From Trichostrongylus colubriformis (Eukaryota > Nematoda > Chromadorea > Rhabditida > Trichostrongylidae): a DNA stretch of 64,000 nucleotides. Made by a program: the position numbers and the translations under genes. The stretch covers positions 17,287,725 through 17,351,724 of the forward strand of contig OZ022260.1 of NCBI GenBank assembly GCA_963978905.1, written 5' to 3'. Positions 11,172-21,795 of the stretch are shown in pieces. The stretch's first letter is position 1. Every line of letters begins with the position of its first letter. The notes under the pieces are model-generated. The model had not been told where the DNA came from. It searched no databases and saw only the letters and a program-made list of their open reading frames with translations.

Positions 11172-12593
11172 TCCTACTTTATATAATCGGCTAAGTGTGT
11201 CTGTTGGCGTGTGTGTATGTGTGTTTGTGTGTTTGTGTGTGTGTGTCTGTTTGACCGGAAATTCATATCTCGCGTCGCAGCAAAGATAGGATCCTGAATT
11301 TTAGATATGATATAGTTGGTGGTAAGGGGATCTCAGCGGTGGTGAACCGAAAGTGATAGCAGCTGATCAAGGCTGATAAGGAGCCTCGAAAGGCTAATGT
11401 CGCCAAATCCATTTCGCCTTTCGGGTCGATCCTAGAGCGCCCTGACTCATAGGTGTTTTGAGGGGTGGGACGGGCACATCAAATGTGGGTGATTCGAATT
11501 GATAGCGCTTGATAAGATTTGATAAAGAGCGGTAAAAGGCGGATGTCGCCAAATTCCTTTCACCTTTCGGGTTGATCCTAGACTGCCGACACTCAGAGGC
11601 GTTTTGAGGGGTGGGTTGGGCACATCAACGGTGGGTGATCCAAACTGATAACGGTTGATAAGATTCGATAAGGAGCGGGAAAAGGCGGATGTCGCCAAAT
11701 TCCTTTCCCCTTTCGGTTTGATACTAGACTGCCGACACTCAGGTGTTTTGAAGGGTGGGACGGGCACATCAATGGTGGGTGATCCAAATTGATAACACTT
11801 GATAAGATTTTATGAGGAACCTCGAAATGCGAATGTCGCCAATTTCGTTCTCCCATTTAGGTTGATCCTAGAACGCCGACACTCATAGGCGTTTTGAGGG
11901 TGGGTCGGGCACATCAACGGTGGGTGATCCAAACTGATAACGGTTGATAAGATTCAATAAGGAACGTCGAAATGCTGATGTCGCCGAATCCGTTTCGCTC
12001 TCCCGGCTAACAGTGGAATGTTCACACTCAGAGGTATTACAGGGTACGGCGACCTTAATGACGACTTTTCGAAACTGATAACGGCTTACATGGAGTGATA
12101 AGAACCAAAAGGAAATGGGGAAGGGTAAAATCCGGTACACTACTCACACTACTATACGACTGCTGCAGTAATTGCTTCTGATGCCCAGTACCATTGAGTG
12201 AACATATTTTGTTTGTTCTGATATCTGCTGCCGATGAATCAACCGCTAAATCGCCTAGGGTTCCAAATAATGGTGCATGTCTTATGATACTGCGATCTAC
12301 GTGGATGATCAAGACACGATCTAGAATTGTGATAGCAAAGCAGGCGATTCATTCTCTCACACGGTGCCAGCAACAGTACTGGGTATCGACCGCTAGATTA
12401 TGTGAAATTCCAAATAGTGGTGCATGTTCACAGAAACGATAAGCATCGATGACCGGCATACGGATCTACCAATTATATGTAGAAAGTAGATGCTCAGCAA
12501 AAAGGCAAAATTGACCATTTCCCCATTACATATTTCTATTGAGGAGAATAAATCATGAATAATTCGCACAATACTGTGCGATAGCCCAACTGG
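11172..12593 (+). mobile_element. Non-autonomous Helitron H1 with minisatellite
   Basis: The 5' end reads TCCTACTTTATATAA. The 3' end has a strong hairpin (tcgcacaatactgtgcga, 7-bp stem) shortly followed by caactgg and then T. Helitrons start with TC, end with CTRR after a small hairpin and insert between A and T. The 3' end fits fully; the 5' neighbour here is G rather than A. The same ends occur in H2-H4. No Rep/helicase coding is present, so it is non-autonomous. Near the 5' end is a GT-rich microsatellite, and the middle is a tandem array of about 145-bp units. Confidence 0.8.
11320..12090 (+). repeat. Minisatellite, about 145-bp unit, about 5 units, inside H1
   Basis: The phrase gggcacatcaa recurs at 11472, 11618, 11762 and 11907, giving spacings of 146, 144 and 145 bp. 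Each unit includes ggtgggtgatccaaactgat and a gatgtcgccaaattcctttc-like segment. Related units fill H2 in opposite orientation (about 18840-19480). The minus-strand frames over this region simply repeat with the array and are not genes. Confidence 0.85.
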
Positions 12594-12610
12594 TATGAAT
12601 GAAGCCATTA

Positions 12611-12754
12611 GGCAGCGTTCATTCTCAACGCGGGTGAACGTGGCTGCGTTCGGGAGATGCAGAGAGAACCTAGGCAACGAGACAGGGAGGCATAGGCGGA
12701 AAGGCAGAGTCACGTAGCCACGCCATGCCGCTGACGCTGAGTATGAACGCGGCC
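12611..12754. mobile_element. Tourist-type MITE T1 (144 bp, TTA target)
   Basis: The ends ggcagcgttcatt and aatgaacgcggcc-type inverse (here gtatgaacgcggcc) are flanked by TTA on both sides (12608-12610 and 12755-12757). A three-base TWA target and short GGC-starting inverted repeats are characteristic of PIF/Harbinger-derived Tourist elements. Two further copies with the same ends and TTA flanks lie at 41732 and 61428. Confidence 0.8.
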
Positions 12755-12886
12755 TTACAGCATCCTGCAGCAATCTATCAAGCATCGTTGGCGTAATGGA
12801 AGGCAATACACGATTTTGTTCCATAACCACTACTACCCTACCTTCACATTGAATGCAGAAATTTATTCAGAACCGCGGAAACCTAC

Positions 12887-13120
12887 CGTGGAGATTTTTC
12901 GATTTAGGAACTGACGATGTTCTGCAAGGAGACTTTCAAACAGTTGAATTTCGTCATCTCCATCTTCTATTGCAACTACTGGCCGGGCTGTCATTTTCTG
13001 GTTAGCTTCTTGAATCGCAGTCGCTATCAAGATGACGAGTACAAAAATGAACCAAACCAACACGCTGCATTTGAGCTCACAAATAAAAAAAAACAATTCA
13101 GATGTAGGCTGTGATAATCG
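12887..13120 (-). CDS. Possible internal exon with a transmembrane segment, unrecognised
   Basis: On the minus strand a 78-codon open segment begins right after a good acceptor (ttttcacctcag) and ends at a good donor (ccacg|gtaggt), in phase 0 at both sides. It has no in-frame ATG before the hydrophobic part. The translation holds a hydrophobic helix (SVLVWFIFVLVILIATAI) followed by an acidic, soluble segment (EDGDDEIQLFESLLAEH). This could be one exon of a membrane or secreted protein. I do not recognise the family and found no convincing neighbouring exons; a chance frame cannot be excluded. Confidence 0.35.
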
Positions 13121-13591
13121 CTGAGGTGAAAATTAGCTTCCGCTCTGCCTAATAAAGCTTTCTACACTGTACCTCAAACATGCCTTTTTGACTTACGGAG
13201 GCCCGAGTTGGATAAAAAAATTTCGTGGCAAGCAACACCTATTTTGGTTCTGAAGCTCTGTAAAACCGTGTAGGAAACTCTGATTTTGGATGATGAACAG
13301 TTGCCAGACCATCGCAGCAGTCCCGAACATTTCTAGCATTGAGTGCACCCAATACTTTAAATGCCTTGTCAACGCCTCTGTTCTCTTTCTCTTATCCCAT
13401 GCTACTTGTTATCAAAAGGGTAAATAAGAAGCAGCACTGACGTCGATCAAACTCCACTCGGCATGCTCCGCGCGTTGTACTTCAGCTCAGAAACATTTAG
13501 GCATTTAAATGCGATTTGACCTACGCAATGACTTGTGTGGACTCGTCCTAATCCAAGTCAAGATTCATCTAAGTCTGGTAAAAGCCAACTG

Positions 13592-14327
13592 CCTTAAAGA
13601 CACCGTTAGGGCAATTTTTGCATGTTGGGTGATTACGAAAGTAGAGGTGCTCAGTAATATAACAGTAGAAAAAGAACGACATAAAACGGCGAAAAAATCA
13701 AGAAATGGGAACCCGAAATTCCCCCTTCTCTCTCTCGTCCTCTGCGTCTCTGGTCGGAGTGGACTGAAGACAGGCCAGAGTCTCAACCAGCCGGCCGCGA
13801 TTGTTGTCCCGCCCCTCCACGTTGACTCCCCCGGACGCATAACAGCATAACGGCATGACTAGCTACGGGGCCGCCATAAGACCCCGTGTCGCGTTTTTTT
13901 TTCATGCGATTTTCACCAAATGTGACCCTTTCTGAAGTAGAAAAGGCACCATTAGGGGTAAGGGAAAACTGAGATCTGGAAGTACATGTTCTCTGAAACG
14001 AACCTTCTACTTCAGAATAGGTCACATGAAATCGCATAAAAAAACGCGGCTTGGGGCCTTATGGTGACCCCGCAGCTCGGCATGCCGTTATGCGCCCGGG
14101 GGAGTCGCCGTGGAGGGGCGGGACAAGAATCGCGGCCGGCTGGTTGAGACTCTGGCCTGTCTTCAGTCCACTCCGGCCAGAGACGCAGAGGACGAGGGAG
14201 AGAAGGGGGTTTTTTGGCGGTTTTTTGGCCGTTTTATGTCGTTCTTTCTTTACTGTTATATTGCTGAGCACCTCTACATTCGTAATACCCCAATTTGCCA
14301 AATTTACCCATCCCGATGTCTTTAAGG
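13592..14327. mobile_element. TTAA-flanked palindromic element PT1 (736 bp)
   Basis: Two long arms (about 13592-13905 and 14040-14327) are reverse complements, sharing for example the actgaagacaggccagagtc region. The ends ccttaaagacaccgttaggg and its inverse place TTAA on both sides of agacaccg-type tips. Palindromic TTAA elements of this shape are known from Caenorhabditis (PALTTAA repeats, thought to be piggyBac-derived). Two other elements here share the tips (47787, 51279). The open frames in both arms are mirror images and not genes. Confidence 0.8.
13902..14040. repeat. Inner hairpin of PT1
   Basis: The central part of the palindrome has its own inverted pair: catgcgattttcaccaaatg at 13902 and its diverged inverse at about 14003-14037. 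They enclose a short unique loop region. The whole element could therefore fold into one long stem. Confidence 0.6.
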
Positions 14328-14950
14328 ACAGGAAGCTTGGCCGAAATGGACAGATATTGATCAGAGATTTTATCTTTGGAACGTGGGAGTAGAACCAGCT
14401 CCACATGTAACTATCCCACTTCAGCCTCCCACTTGTCAGTACTTCTGCTTGCTTATTTGCTATTTTGCGTTTCTGCATAGGTTTCACTTCTTCGCTGCTT
14501 TCCTTTTGATGATCATTATGATACGTTCGACTCCTCACTCCTTATCTTTTGTTGCAAGATAATTTTCGATGAACTGGAGCTCATCGGCGTCTTCCGAAAT
14601 AAATTTCCTAGCCGAAACGTCCCAGCCTTAATTAGAGAATCTATGGATATGCAGGCTTTCGACAGCGTTTTTTAAAGTTAAGGACGTGCGGATTTGGGTT
14701 TGCAAGGAGTGGACACTCTGAGTGGATGGGTGGAGTGACAACAAAGGTGAGAGCTGACGTAGGAATCCTCACCTTCAACGCGCTCGGTGACTTGAAACTC
14801 CACCTACTCTCGGTATAGCTATGAGCCTGTTGTGTCCACATAAAGCAAATAGTTTGTCACCTGACCACATCTGTAATCAAAGTTGTCAGTCGCATGAAAT
14901 CCAGTGAACGGAAGCCATCTATCCGCTTTTTGAGCGAATGTGGAGAGTAG
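14328..14950. other. Intergenic stretch
   Basis: A minus frame at 14641-14841 is open but shows no recognised motif. No other feature supported. Confidence 0.35.
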
Positions 14951-15343
14951 GCATCGTCGCACTGTGGAAGGTGCATGATTCCTCTGTGACCTCTCAAGAT
15001 GATTACAAATGATTTATGTAGGCGATTACATCAGCAATATACCAGATATGGCGTAACAAGTTCATACACGTATAGTAAGTAGAGTAACAAAATTAACACG
15101 TCGGTACAAGGCAAGAGAGATCACATGCCTCAGGCGTGATGAGGAGGAGGTATCACGCCCGTTAGGCCACAGAGAAAGAGCCTGAGTTGAGGTGCGAACC
15201 GCCATACAGAAAAACACGATGGAGGGTCGCGACCATCCTCCGTCGTTGCTGCCAGACGTCTCCTCGATTGTCGCTATGCCCTAAAAAGGGTCGAGTCATG
15301 GAGGTCCGAAAGCCAGCTGAGCGCCCTTACCGGGCGCGCTTAC
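14951..15343 (-). repeat. LTR, left copy (3' LTR of the minus-strand element)
   Basis: Matches 17627-17977 over its whole length apart from an extra stretch of about 45 bases (around 15020-15065) and scattered substitutions. LTR pairs are identical at insertion, so the divergence shows this insertion is old. Confidence 0.7.
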
Positions 15344-15357
15344 TTCTCTCCCCTTTA
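15344..15357 (-). promoter_or_regulatory. Polypurine tract
   Basis: On the minus strand this reads gtaaaggggagaga, purine-rich and directly next to the LTR edge. In LTR retroelements this primes plus-strand DNA synthesis. Confidence 0.5.
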
Positions 15358-15641
15358 CATCAAGTCCGTCCCGGACTTCAAGATTGAAAAATCGGAGCTT
15401 ACCATCGGCAAGTGATTAATCACGGATAACCGTTCCAAATCATGTGTTGGGACGATGGCTTCGATTGATCGGGACCAGTCGACGACACGCTTCCAGAATG
15501 GCACGGCTTCGAGCGAGGCAACGTGCCAGAGGAGGAATTGACCATGGCGGCACCGAAACAGAGCGAGGTTCATCCTTTTGTAGTCTTCGAAGAAGTCAGC
15601 TGAAGACAGTTAAAAGTGGGCATGGGTTGTGAAGAGTATCA

Positions 15642-16256
15642 TTACATTTTTTCTCTCACTTGCACCAAGTCGATAGTCGTGAGCCCCTTTCTCAGCTGCT
15701 CCAACTCTTCCTTGACGTTTGCCATGACATGTTTGCAAACTTCTTCCTTGACGCTTGCCATAACATCCCCGCTGACTTCTTCCTTCGAGTTGGCCATGTT
15801 GTCGCCTCCTCCAGGCGGCGCAGCCACATGGAGAACTGAAGAGTTCACCTTACTCAACAAAAGAAATAATTCTAGGTAGAGGCCCATCTGGGATCAGTGT
15901 AGCTACAACAGGAATACGATCTATGCGATCACCTACCGCGGAGAAAGACTCATTAAAATCAGCAATTAAAATAGTATTACTTTCGGCGATGTTGCGAGCC
16001 AGCCTTGTCGTCGCTTCTCTCGATTCAGTCCATACTTGCGAGCCAACCTTGCCGTCGCTTCTCTCGATTCAGTCCATACGTCGGAGATTGCTACCATCGT
16101 GGCCTCGCGAAGAACCTGGGCATGCTTGCCCTTCACCGTTGTTTCGTCACCCAGATTGGTGAGGACTTGGCTGAGTCCCTCTGTGACGGCAGCAGCAGAA
16201 GCTGTCGTCTCCACCGGTTTAGGTGGGAGATCCGAGTCATGTCTAAATAAGGGCAT
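15642..16256 (-). pseudogene. Possible gag-like remnant of the LTR element
   Basis: Two minus-strand frames (15966-16256 and 15642-15887) follow each other in the gag position after the primer-binding site. The second is rich in Lys/Glu and has repeated MANSKEEV / MASVKEEV / MANVKEEL phrases suggesting a coiled coil. There is no CCHC zinc knuckle. A 44-bp tandem duplication at 15993-16080 shifts the frame. Gag identity is inferred from position only. Confidence 0.35.
15993..16080. repeat. 44-bp tandem duplication
   Basis: The phrase tgcgagccagccttgtcgtc with its following 24 bases is repeated in tandem (starts 15993 and 16037). The period of 44 is not a multiple of three, so it disrupts any coding frame across it. 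Confidence 0.85.
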
Positions 16257-16299
16257 CCGCCCGGAATTAGTTGAATGATCGCGAAGACGAGCTTGAAGA

Positions 16300-17603
16300 T
16301 CATAGAAAGACGAATAACTCGCTCATGACTGTGAGGACTAAGCTATATGTATTCACTGTATGGAGGCGATGAAAGGGGGCGGGCCTTACAGTATTCTCCG
16401 CCGTCAAGTCGCGAGGGAATTTGCCGGATTAAAGAGCGTACAACCACGGCCAGGCATCGCCTTTCATCCAATCCCTCTGTGGTCATTCCAAAGTACCTGG
16501 TGGCCAGACAGGCTGGGTCTCCTGTGCCAATTGCGCAGGCCGGGTGATCGCTGTCGTGGCGAGAGCCCGGGGTCCACGGGTTCGCTAGTTGGGATCCTCA
16601 GCCGCACACAGGGCTTGCGGGGTCTGTTACTGAAAGGTAGCGGGTGGCCGCGAGCCAAAGGTGCGTCGTGCATCATATGGCACGGTGCCGGTGTCTTTGA
16701 CACTGCCAGTCGCCTCGAGCAATACTCTGGCGTCGTTTTGATTCATCAATACATGATCTTGTGGGCCAGCCGGACATATAGAGACGCGTCAGTACTTCTA
16801 TTAGTGCACAATCAAGCTTTTCTTTGAACGTTTGGGAGGAATGTAATTACTCCTTACATCAGGCTCAATCCCTGCATGCATGCCAAACGTAGAAAACTCA
16901 CATTTGACATCAAATATCTCACCACCGATACCTTGTCCAAAACGAGAAATTCGAAACATAATCAATAATCAACACATCATTTACCTCTTTTCCCATCTCT
17001 GTCGGCCTCCTATTCCTCGGTCGCTTCTTCCTTGCTACAATACTTCTCCTTGCTCGGGCTCCAGTACTTATCTCCACGTCGATTTTTGCTGCGCAGCCAC
17101 GACGACTTTCTCTGTTACCTCCACTTCTCTCAAGTGGGCATCCATTTCCCTAAAATGCGTATCTCGACCTAGGATCCTTTTCATCAACGTACTCCGACGT
17201 GATCGATTCAAACAAGTCTAAACTTGGGACCAACCGGTCTTCCTATGTGCGTGAATCAGTATATGACTGCCTAGGGTGCCCACAAACAAACGAAATACAA
17301 AGAGAGCGAAAGCTACAGTAACCATGGGAATTTGATGGAAGGAGTCGCTGCTGCACAAGGTGCGAGAAATACAAGAAAAAATTTTGTGGCAAACAGCTGA
17401 AATGAAATCGACAGTTGCGTGGTCAAATCAAAAAGAGATCACTGTAGTCTCCTCTCGGACATATGTTGTGACGTTCCGCATTTTCAACTATCAAAAGAAT
17501 GACTGGCACAAAGCGGCCGTGTTTGTGACTAGCAAACCAACAGAATCAAAATTAGAAAAAGGGACTAGCCGACTAACCTGTTCCTCTGCCGGTAACGAGG
17601 GGT
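16300..17603. other. Non-coding interior of the LTR element
   Basis: Frames on both strands occur (for example 16360-16827 on +), but none shows pol motifs such as YxDD, DTG or HHCC. The + frames run antisense to the presumed element. I treat this as decayed or non-coding interior. Confidence 0.4.
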
Positions 17604-17622
17604 GAACCACTCGCTGCTACCA
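17604..17622 (-). promoter_or_regulatory. Putative primer-binding site
   Basis: On the minus strand, TGGTAGCAGCGAGTGGTTC starts four bases after the LTR. Sites complementary to a tRNA 3' end begin TGG because tRNAs end CCA. The matching tRNA cannot be named from this window. Confidence 0.5.
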
Positions 17623-17626
17623 CTAA

Positions 17627-17977
17627 GCATCGTCGCACTGTGGAAGGTGTGTAATTCCTCTGTGAGCTCTCGAGTTGATTACAAATGATGTAATCGTTAC
17701 AGGTTCATACACGTATAGTAAGTAGAGTAACAAAATCAACACGTCGGTAAAAGGCAAGAGAGATCACATGCCTCAGGCGTGATGAGGAGGAGGTATCACG
17801 ACGGTTAGGCCACAGAGAAACAAGTCTGAGTCGAGGGCGAACCCCCATACAGAAGGACACGATGGAGGGTCGCGACCATCCTCCGTCGTTGCTGCCAGAC
17901 GTCTCCTCGATTATCCGCGCCCCGCCCTGAAAATGGTTGAGATATGGAGGTCCGAAAGGCAGCTGGGTGCGCTTACT
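17627..17977 (-). repeat. LTR, right copy (5' LTR of the minus-strand element)
   Basis: Direct copy of 14951-15343. It contains shared blocks such as cacgtcggtaaaaggcaaga and tggagggtcgcgaccatcct. Confidence 0.7.
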
Positions 17978-18082
17978 GAAGGTCAAACTGCGGGCAGGTG
18001 ATGGGAATCAGGGCATCATCCTAGATCCTTCTGAGGTTTAAAGGCAATGGTAGAGGTGGGTCGATTGTAGTATTATGATTCA

Positions 18083-19618
18083 CCAGTTGGCGGGCCCACA
18101 CTACTGCGCGCGATTCATGGCAATGTTGTGCAAAATAGGTTTGATCGGCACGAACACGGTTGTGTATGGAATTGAGTGGAAATTTCTTTTCCTCTGCCTT
18201 CAGCTGAGCTACTGAATTGGAAAAAAGCAGAGAAGATGGTGGATAAAAAAGCATTGGTATTGATGTACTTCAATCGCTTTGCATCGAACCCATTTTGCAC
18301 GTCATCGACACGAATCGCGCGCAGTAGTGTGCGCCATCCAACTGGTTCAGGTCATATTTGGGAGTTCGGATAGTTTAGAGATCGATAAATTGTATTCGAT
18401 CGCATCGATTGGTAACAATTTATTCACCTGCTGAGCATCTATTTCCTACACATTGATGGCAGATCCATATCCCGATTATCGCTGTTTATAGTTTTTGTAA
18501 AGATCTCACGCTTCATTACTTGGAATTTCACATAGTCTAGCGGTCGATACCCAGTGTTGCTGCCAGTACCGAATTAGAAAATGATTCTGAGTTAAACGCT
18601 CGCTTTGCTATCACAAATATAGGTTGTATCATGATTATCAATGTAGATCGCAATATCAAGAGAAATGCACCATTTTTGGAACGCTAGGCAATTCAGCGGT
18701 CGATACATCGGCCATTGATATCAGAACACAAGCAAAATATGTCCACCTAATGATCGTGAGCATCAGACGCTTTTGCTGAAGCGGCCGTTTAGTAGTATCG
18801 AGCGATGTGAAGTTCATCCCATCCGATTCCTAACGGTTCTTATCAGCCACCGTAACCCGTTATCACTGAGGCCCCTGTACCCAACAGTACCATTGAGGTC
18901 CCTGCTCCCTACAATACCTGCGAATGTGAAAATCCCACAGTTAGCCGACAAAGCGTACCGGCCTTGGTGACATTTTCCTTCTCACGCTCCTGATCGAATC
19001 TTATCAACCATTATCAGTTTGAATCACCCACTATTAATGTCCCCGTCCCACTCTGCTAAACACCCGTGAGTGTCAGCGCTCTAAGACCAATGCGAAAAGC
19101 GAAACGAACTCGACGACTCTAGCCTTCTTACGCTCCTCATCCAATCATATCAACCGTTGTCAAGCTGGATCACCCACCATTAATGTCCCCGTCTTACCCC
19201 GCAAAACACCTGTGAGTATGAACGCTCCGGGACCAATGCGAAAAGGGAAACGGATTTGACGACTTTAGCCTTTTTATGCTACTAATCGAATCTTATCGAG
19301 CGATATCAATGTGGGTCACCCACCATTAATGTCCCCGTCCCACCCCGCACAATACCTATGAGTATGAACGCTCCGGAGCCAATGCGAAAGGCGAAACGGA
19401 TTTGGTGACATTTGCCTCCCGAGGCTTCTTATCAGCCCTTATCAGCTGCTATCAGTTTCGGTCCACCACCGCTGGGGTTCCCTTGGCACCCCCTGTATAA
19501 CTTGTGAAATTCAGCGTCCCAGCTTTGCTGCGACGCGAGATATGAATTTCGTGACAGACGGACAAACACACACACAGACACACACACAGACATATTAAGC
19601 GAATTATATATAGTAGGA
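18083..19618 (-). mobile_element. Non-autonomous Helitron H2 with minisatellite
   Basis: On the minus strand the 5' end is A|TCCTACTATATATAA. The 3' end is a GC-rich hairpin region (gcgcgcagtagtgtgggc) leading to caactgg|T. This fits TC...CTRR ends and an A/T target on both sides. The interior aligns with H1 in inverse order: CA-microsatellite near the 5' end, about 145-bp units between 18840 and 19480, then the gggtatcgaccgctag segment. About 110 bp longer than H1. Confidence 0.8.
18316..18345 (+). repeat. Orphan Helitron 3' end, plus strand, inside H2
   Basis: A second copy of the 3' terminal module (gcgcgcagtagtgtgcgcc ... caactgg, followed by T) lies 230-260 bp inside H2 in the opposite orientation. 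No matching 5' end is seen. It may be a nested truncated copy or an aberrant rolling-circle product. Confidence 0.65.
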
Positions 19619-21780
19619 TTCTAGTCTTCGATACGAACGGTGGACGTGCGGACGTTTACACAAGAAAAGCTGAGACGTCAACCATCACGTAATTCTGATC
19701 GATACGGTATAATACCATATCATAGATATCGCCCTGCTATCATACTCATTACTCAACATCTCAGTCATTGTTCGGCAGAATTGACTCCGGGAGGCGGTCT
19801 ACATTGAGGAGGCGAAGATTGTTAGAAGCGATCTCACCCCAAATCTCAGGGCGCCACATATAGCCTCCTTAGACCCCTGCGTTTTATTGAAAGGAATCAC
19901 CTCAGGGGTTACTCATTGCCCATACCCCTACCACTGTCTTTTTCGTTAAGTTAAAGTTTCGTAGAAAAGTGACACTATAAGACTTGATGCGGTTCCATTG
20001 CTGTTACTGTTATTCAGTAGCATTGTTTTCGTTTATGTACAGTTGGATAAACAGGAATCTGGTGCAACCATTCATAGCAAATTACTCTCCATGCCAACGA
20101 CTCAATCTCTAATCACCAAATTAGCATACATTTAGTCATTCATTTTAAGGCATTATTGACTGGTTGCGCCAAACCATCATGATTTTGAGCAGTTCGAATT
20201 TTCAATAAGTTCATGCTTACTGCTCCGGAGTTCTTCGGATACAGCTTGGTCCATAAAGTAGCCAACTTCATTTATTGTCGACGTTCTGTTATTTTCATTT
20301 ATTAGTTGTACAAGGAGCCCATTCAGTTCTTATCCTCTTTCTAAACGACGTTATTTTTCTCACCTACAAAGTTCACTTACGCGCTAGATAATGCTCATTC
20401 GACTCCACAAACCCCCTTATTTGTTTTTATCATTAAGTTGCTTAAGGTTTTTATGGGCTGAAAAGTAATGCCCAAGAGGCACAAACCTGCACTTTCGGTA
20501 CTTTTTGCCTTCGCTTAGAATCTAGGTCTTATTAAACAGTTTTATATGAGCAAAAAAAAAAAACCATGACAATATTACAATAAATTGATCAAGATATACC
20601 ATGGCCCTCATATGATTCTACTTGGAGCCCTGAGAAGCAGGTTCTCGTACCTCGATAATAACCAAGGAAGAGCAGTCGTCGAAGGTGCAGAATTTGCCGG
20701 GTATTTCATTTCTAAGGCTCAAAATGCTGAACAGCTAAATACTTCGAATAACAGATCGTAGAAAAAGCTCTATAGAATAAATATACACATTTTGCCGGAA
20801 AACAAAGTGAACCATGTGAAAAAATAGGGTGATGAACAGAACGAGCTTGCTGTGCAATCTGATAAATTGTAAAAAAATTTTCTCTCTTGTCATTTCCTCG
20901 ATTGCAACATTTATTCATGCGGCCTCTTCGCCTTGTACAGAGCTCTTGAAAAATGGAACTCAACTTTTTCCTCAGTGGCATCCCCCCGAAACATTTACCA
21001 GACCTCTGAGCGCCTACAAACAATAACTCTCGTTATTCTTGCCAAAGAGGCGTCACAAGAGCTTTTAGGAGTGGATTCAACCGTTAACAATTAGACAAAA
21101 TGCGATTGCTATAGATCGCACCTGGGTCCGAGTTTAAAAAACCTATGAGGGCAGAGGGCCTGACAGAGAGGGCGGTGTGAAACTAGGAGAGAAACTTTCA
21201 TAATTATTGAATTTTGCATGATATCATCATATAATGCTCGTCTACATGTGTGTCTACTCCCATGTTTACTCTCGTGCGAGGCTAGTGGCCGGGTAGGACT
21301 CCTTTCCAGTGAATTCGAAGATTTTCTTTGATTTTGTCTTACTGGAAATATCTTTCAGCGCCTTTGATTTCATTACTGAGAGGAATAGCGCAGACAGAAT
21401 TATCCCTAAATTGTGCGCTAAAACCCACTCTATGCATCGGGAAAATCGCTTCGTAGCTGCTTCATTGAAAAGATATTACTAACGCCTAACCATCTACTCT
21501 CAGAAAGTTCCTGTGGTTACGACGGCTAAGTCCAAATGCGCATTTCGGCTCGTACAAATTTCTATTAACCGAAATGAGATTGATAAGAATGTGCCCATTT
21601 TTGTCAACAAAACCCAAGCAAGCTTGGTGGGGTTGCATGAAGCACTGGAGGTCTAGAGGCCATGAAGGCCTCTTCAGTATCATGTTGAGTCTTAAAGGCT
21701 TTTTTGCTGGCAGTAGCCCGGATGCTTGAGAAGGACTAAACGGTAGGAGCCAGTTTAGGTGTAAGTTTCATAGTCACGCT
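19619..21780. other. Intergenic stretch
   Basis: No gene or bounded element could be supported in 2.1 kb. A minus frame of 103 codons (20712-21023) has no recognised motif. A sequence near 19915-19950 (cccctaccactgtcttt) resembles one tip of the TTAA palindromes. Confidence 0.4.
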
Positions 21781-21795
21781 CATTCGAATTCTTCA

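Larger units (their letters stand above)
14951..17977 (-). mobile_element. Non-autonomous LTR retroelement, minus strand (about 3.0 kb)
   Basis: Two direct repeats of about 390 and 350 bp bound an interior of 2.28 kb. Reading the minus strand, a primer-binding-like site starting TGGTAGCAGCGAG lies four bases after the right-hand repeat. A polypurine tract (gtaaaggggagaga) lies immediately before the left-hand repeat. These are the defining signals of LTR retroelements. No reverse transcriptase or integrase is visible inside, so it must depend on an autonomous relative. No clear target duplication was found. Confidence 0.65.

Noticed and set aside
11200..11260. GT-rich run as possible regulatory Z-DNA
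   Set aside because: A simple microsatellite in Helitron H1, with a CA counterpart in H2; no regulatory evidence.
11447..12140. Several overlapping minus frames with repeated PSHPSKHL-like peptides
   Set aside because: Direct consequence of the 145-bp minisatellite; no start or splice evidence and out-of-phase units.
12393..12830. 145-codon minus frame
   Set aside because: Runs through Tourist MITE T1 and the Helitron H1 3' end, so it is a chance frame across repeats.
14059..14538. 159-codon minus frame and its mirror at 13509-13850
   Set aside because: Mirror-image frames of the PT1 palindrome arms.
16360..16827. 155-codon + strand frame
   Set aside because: Lies antisense within the LTR element, with no motif and no splice context.
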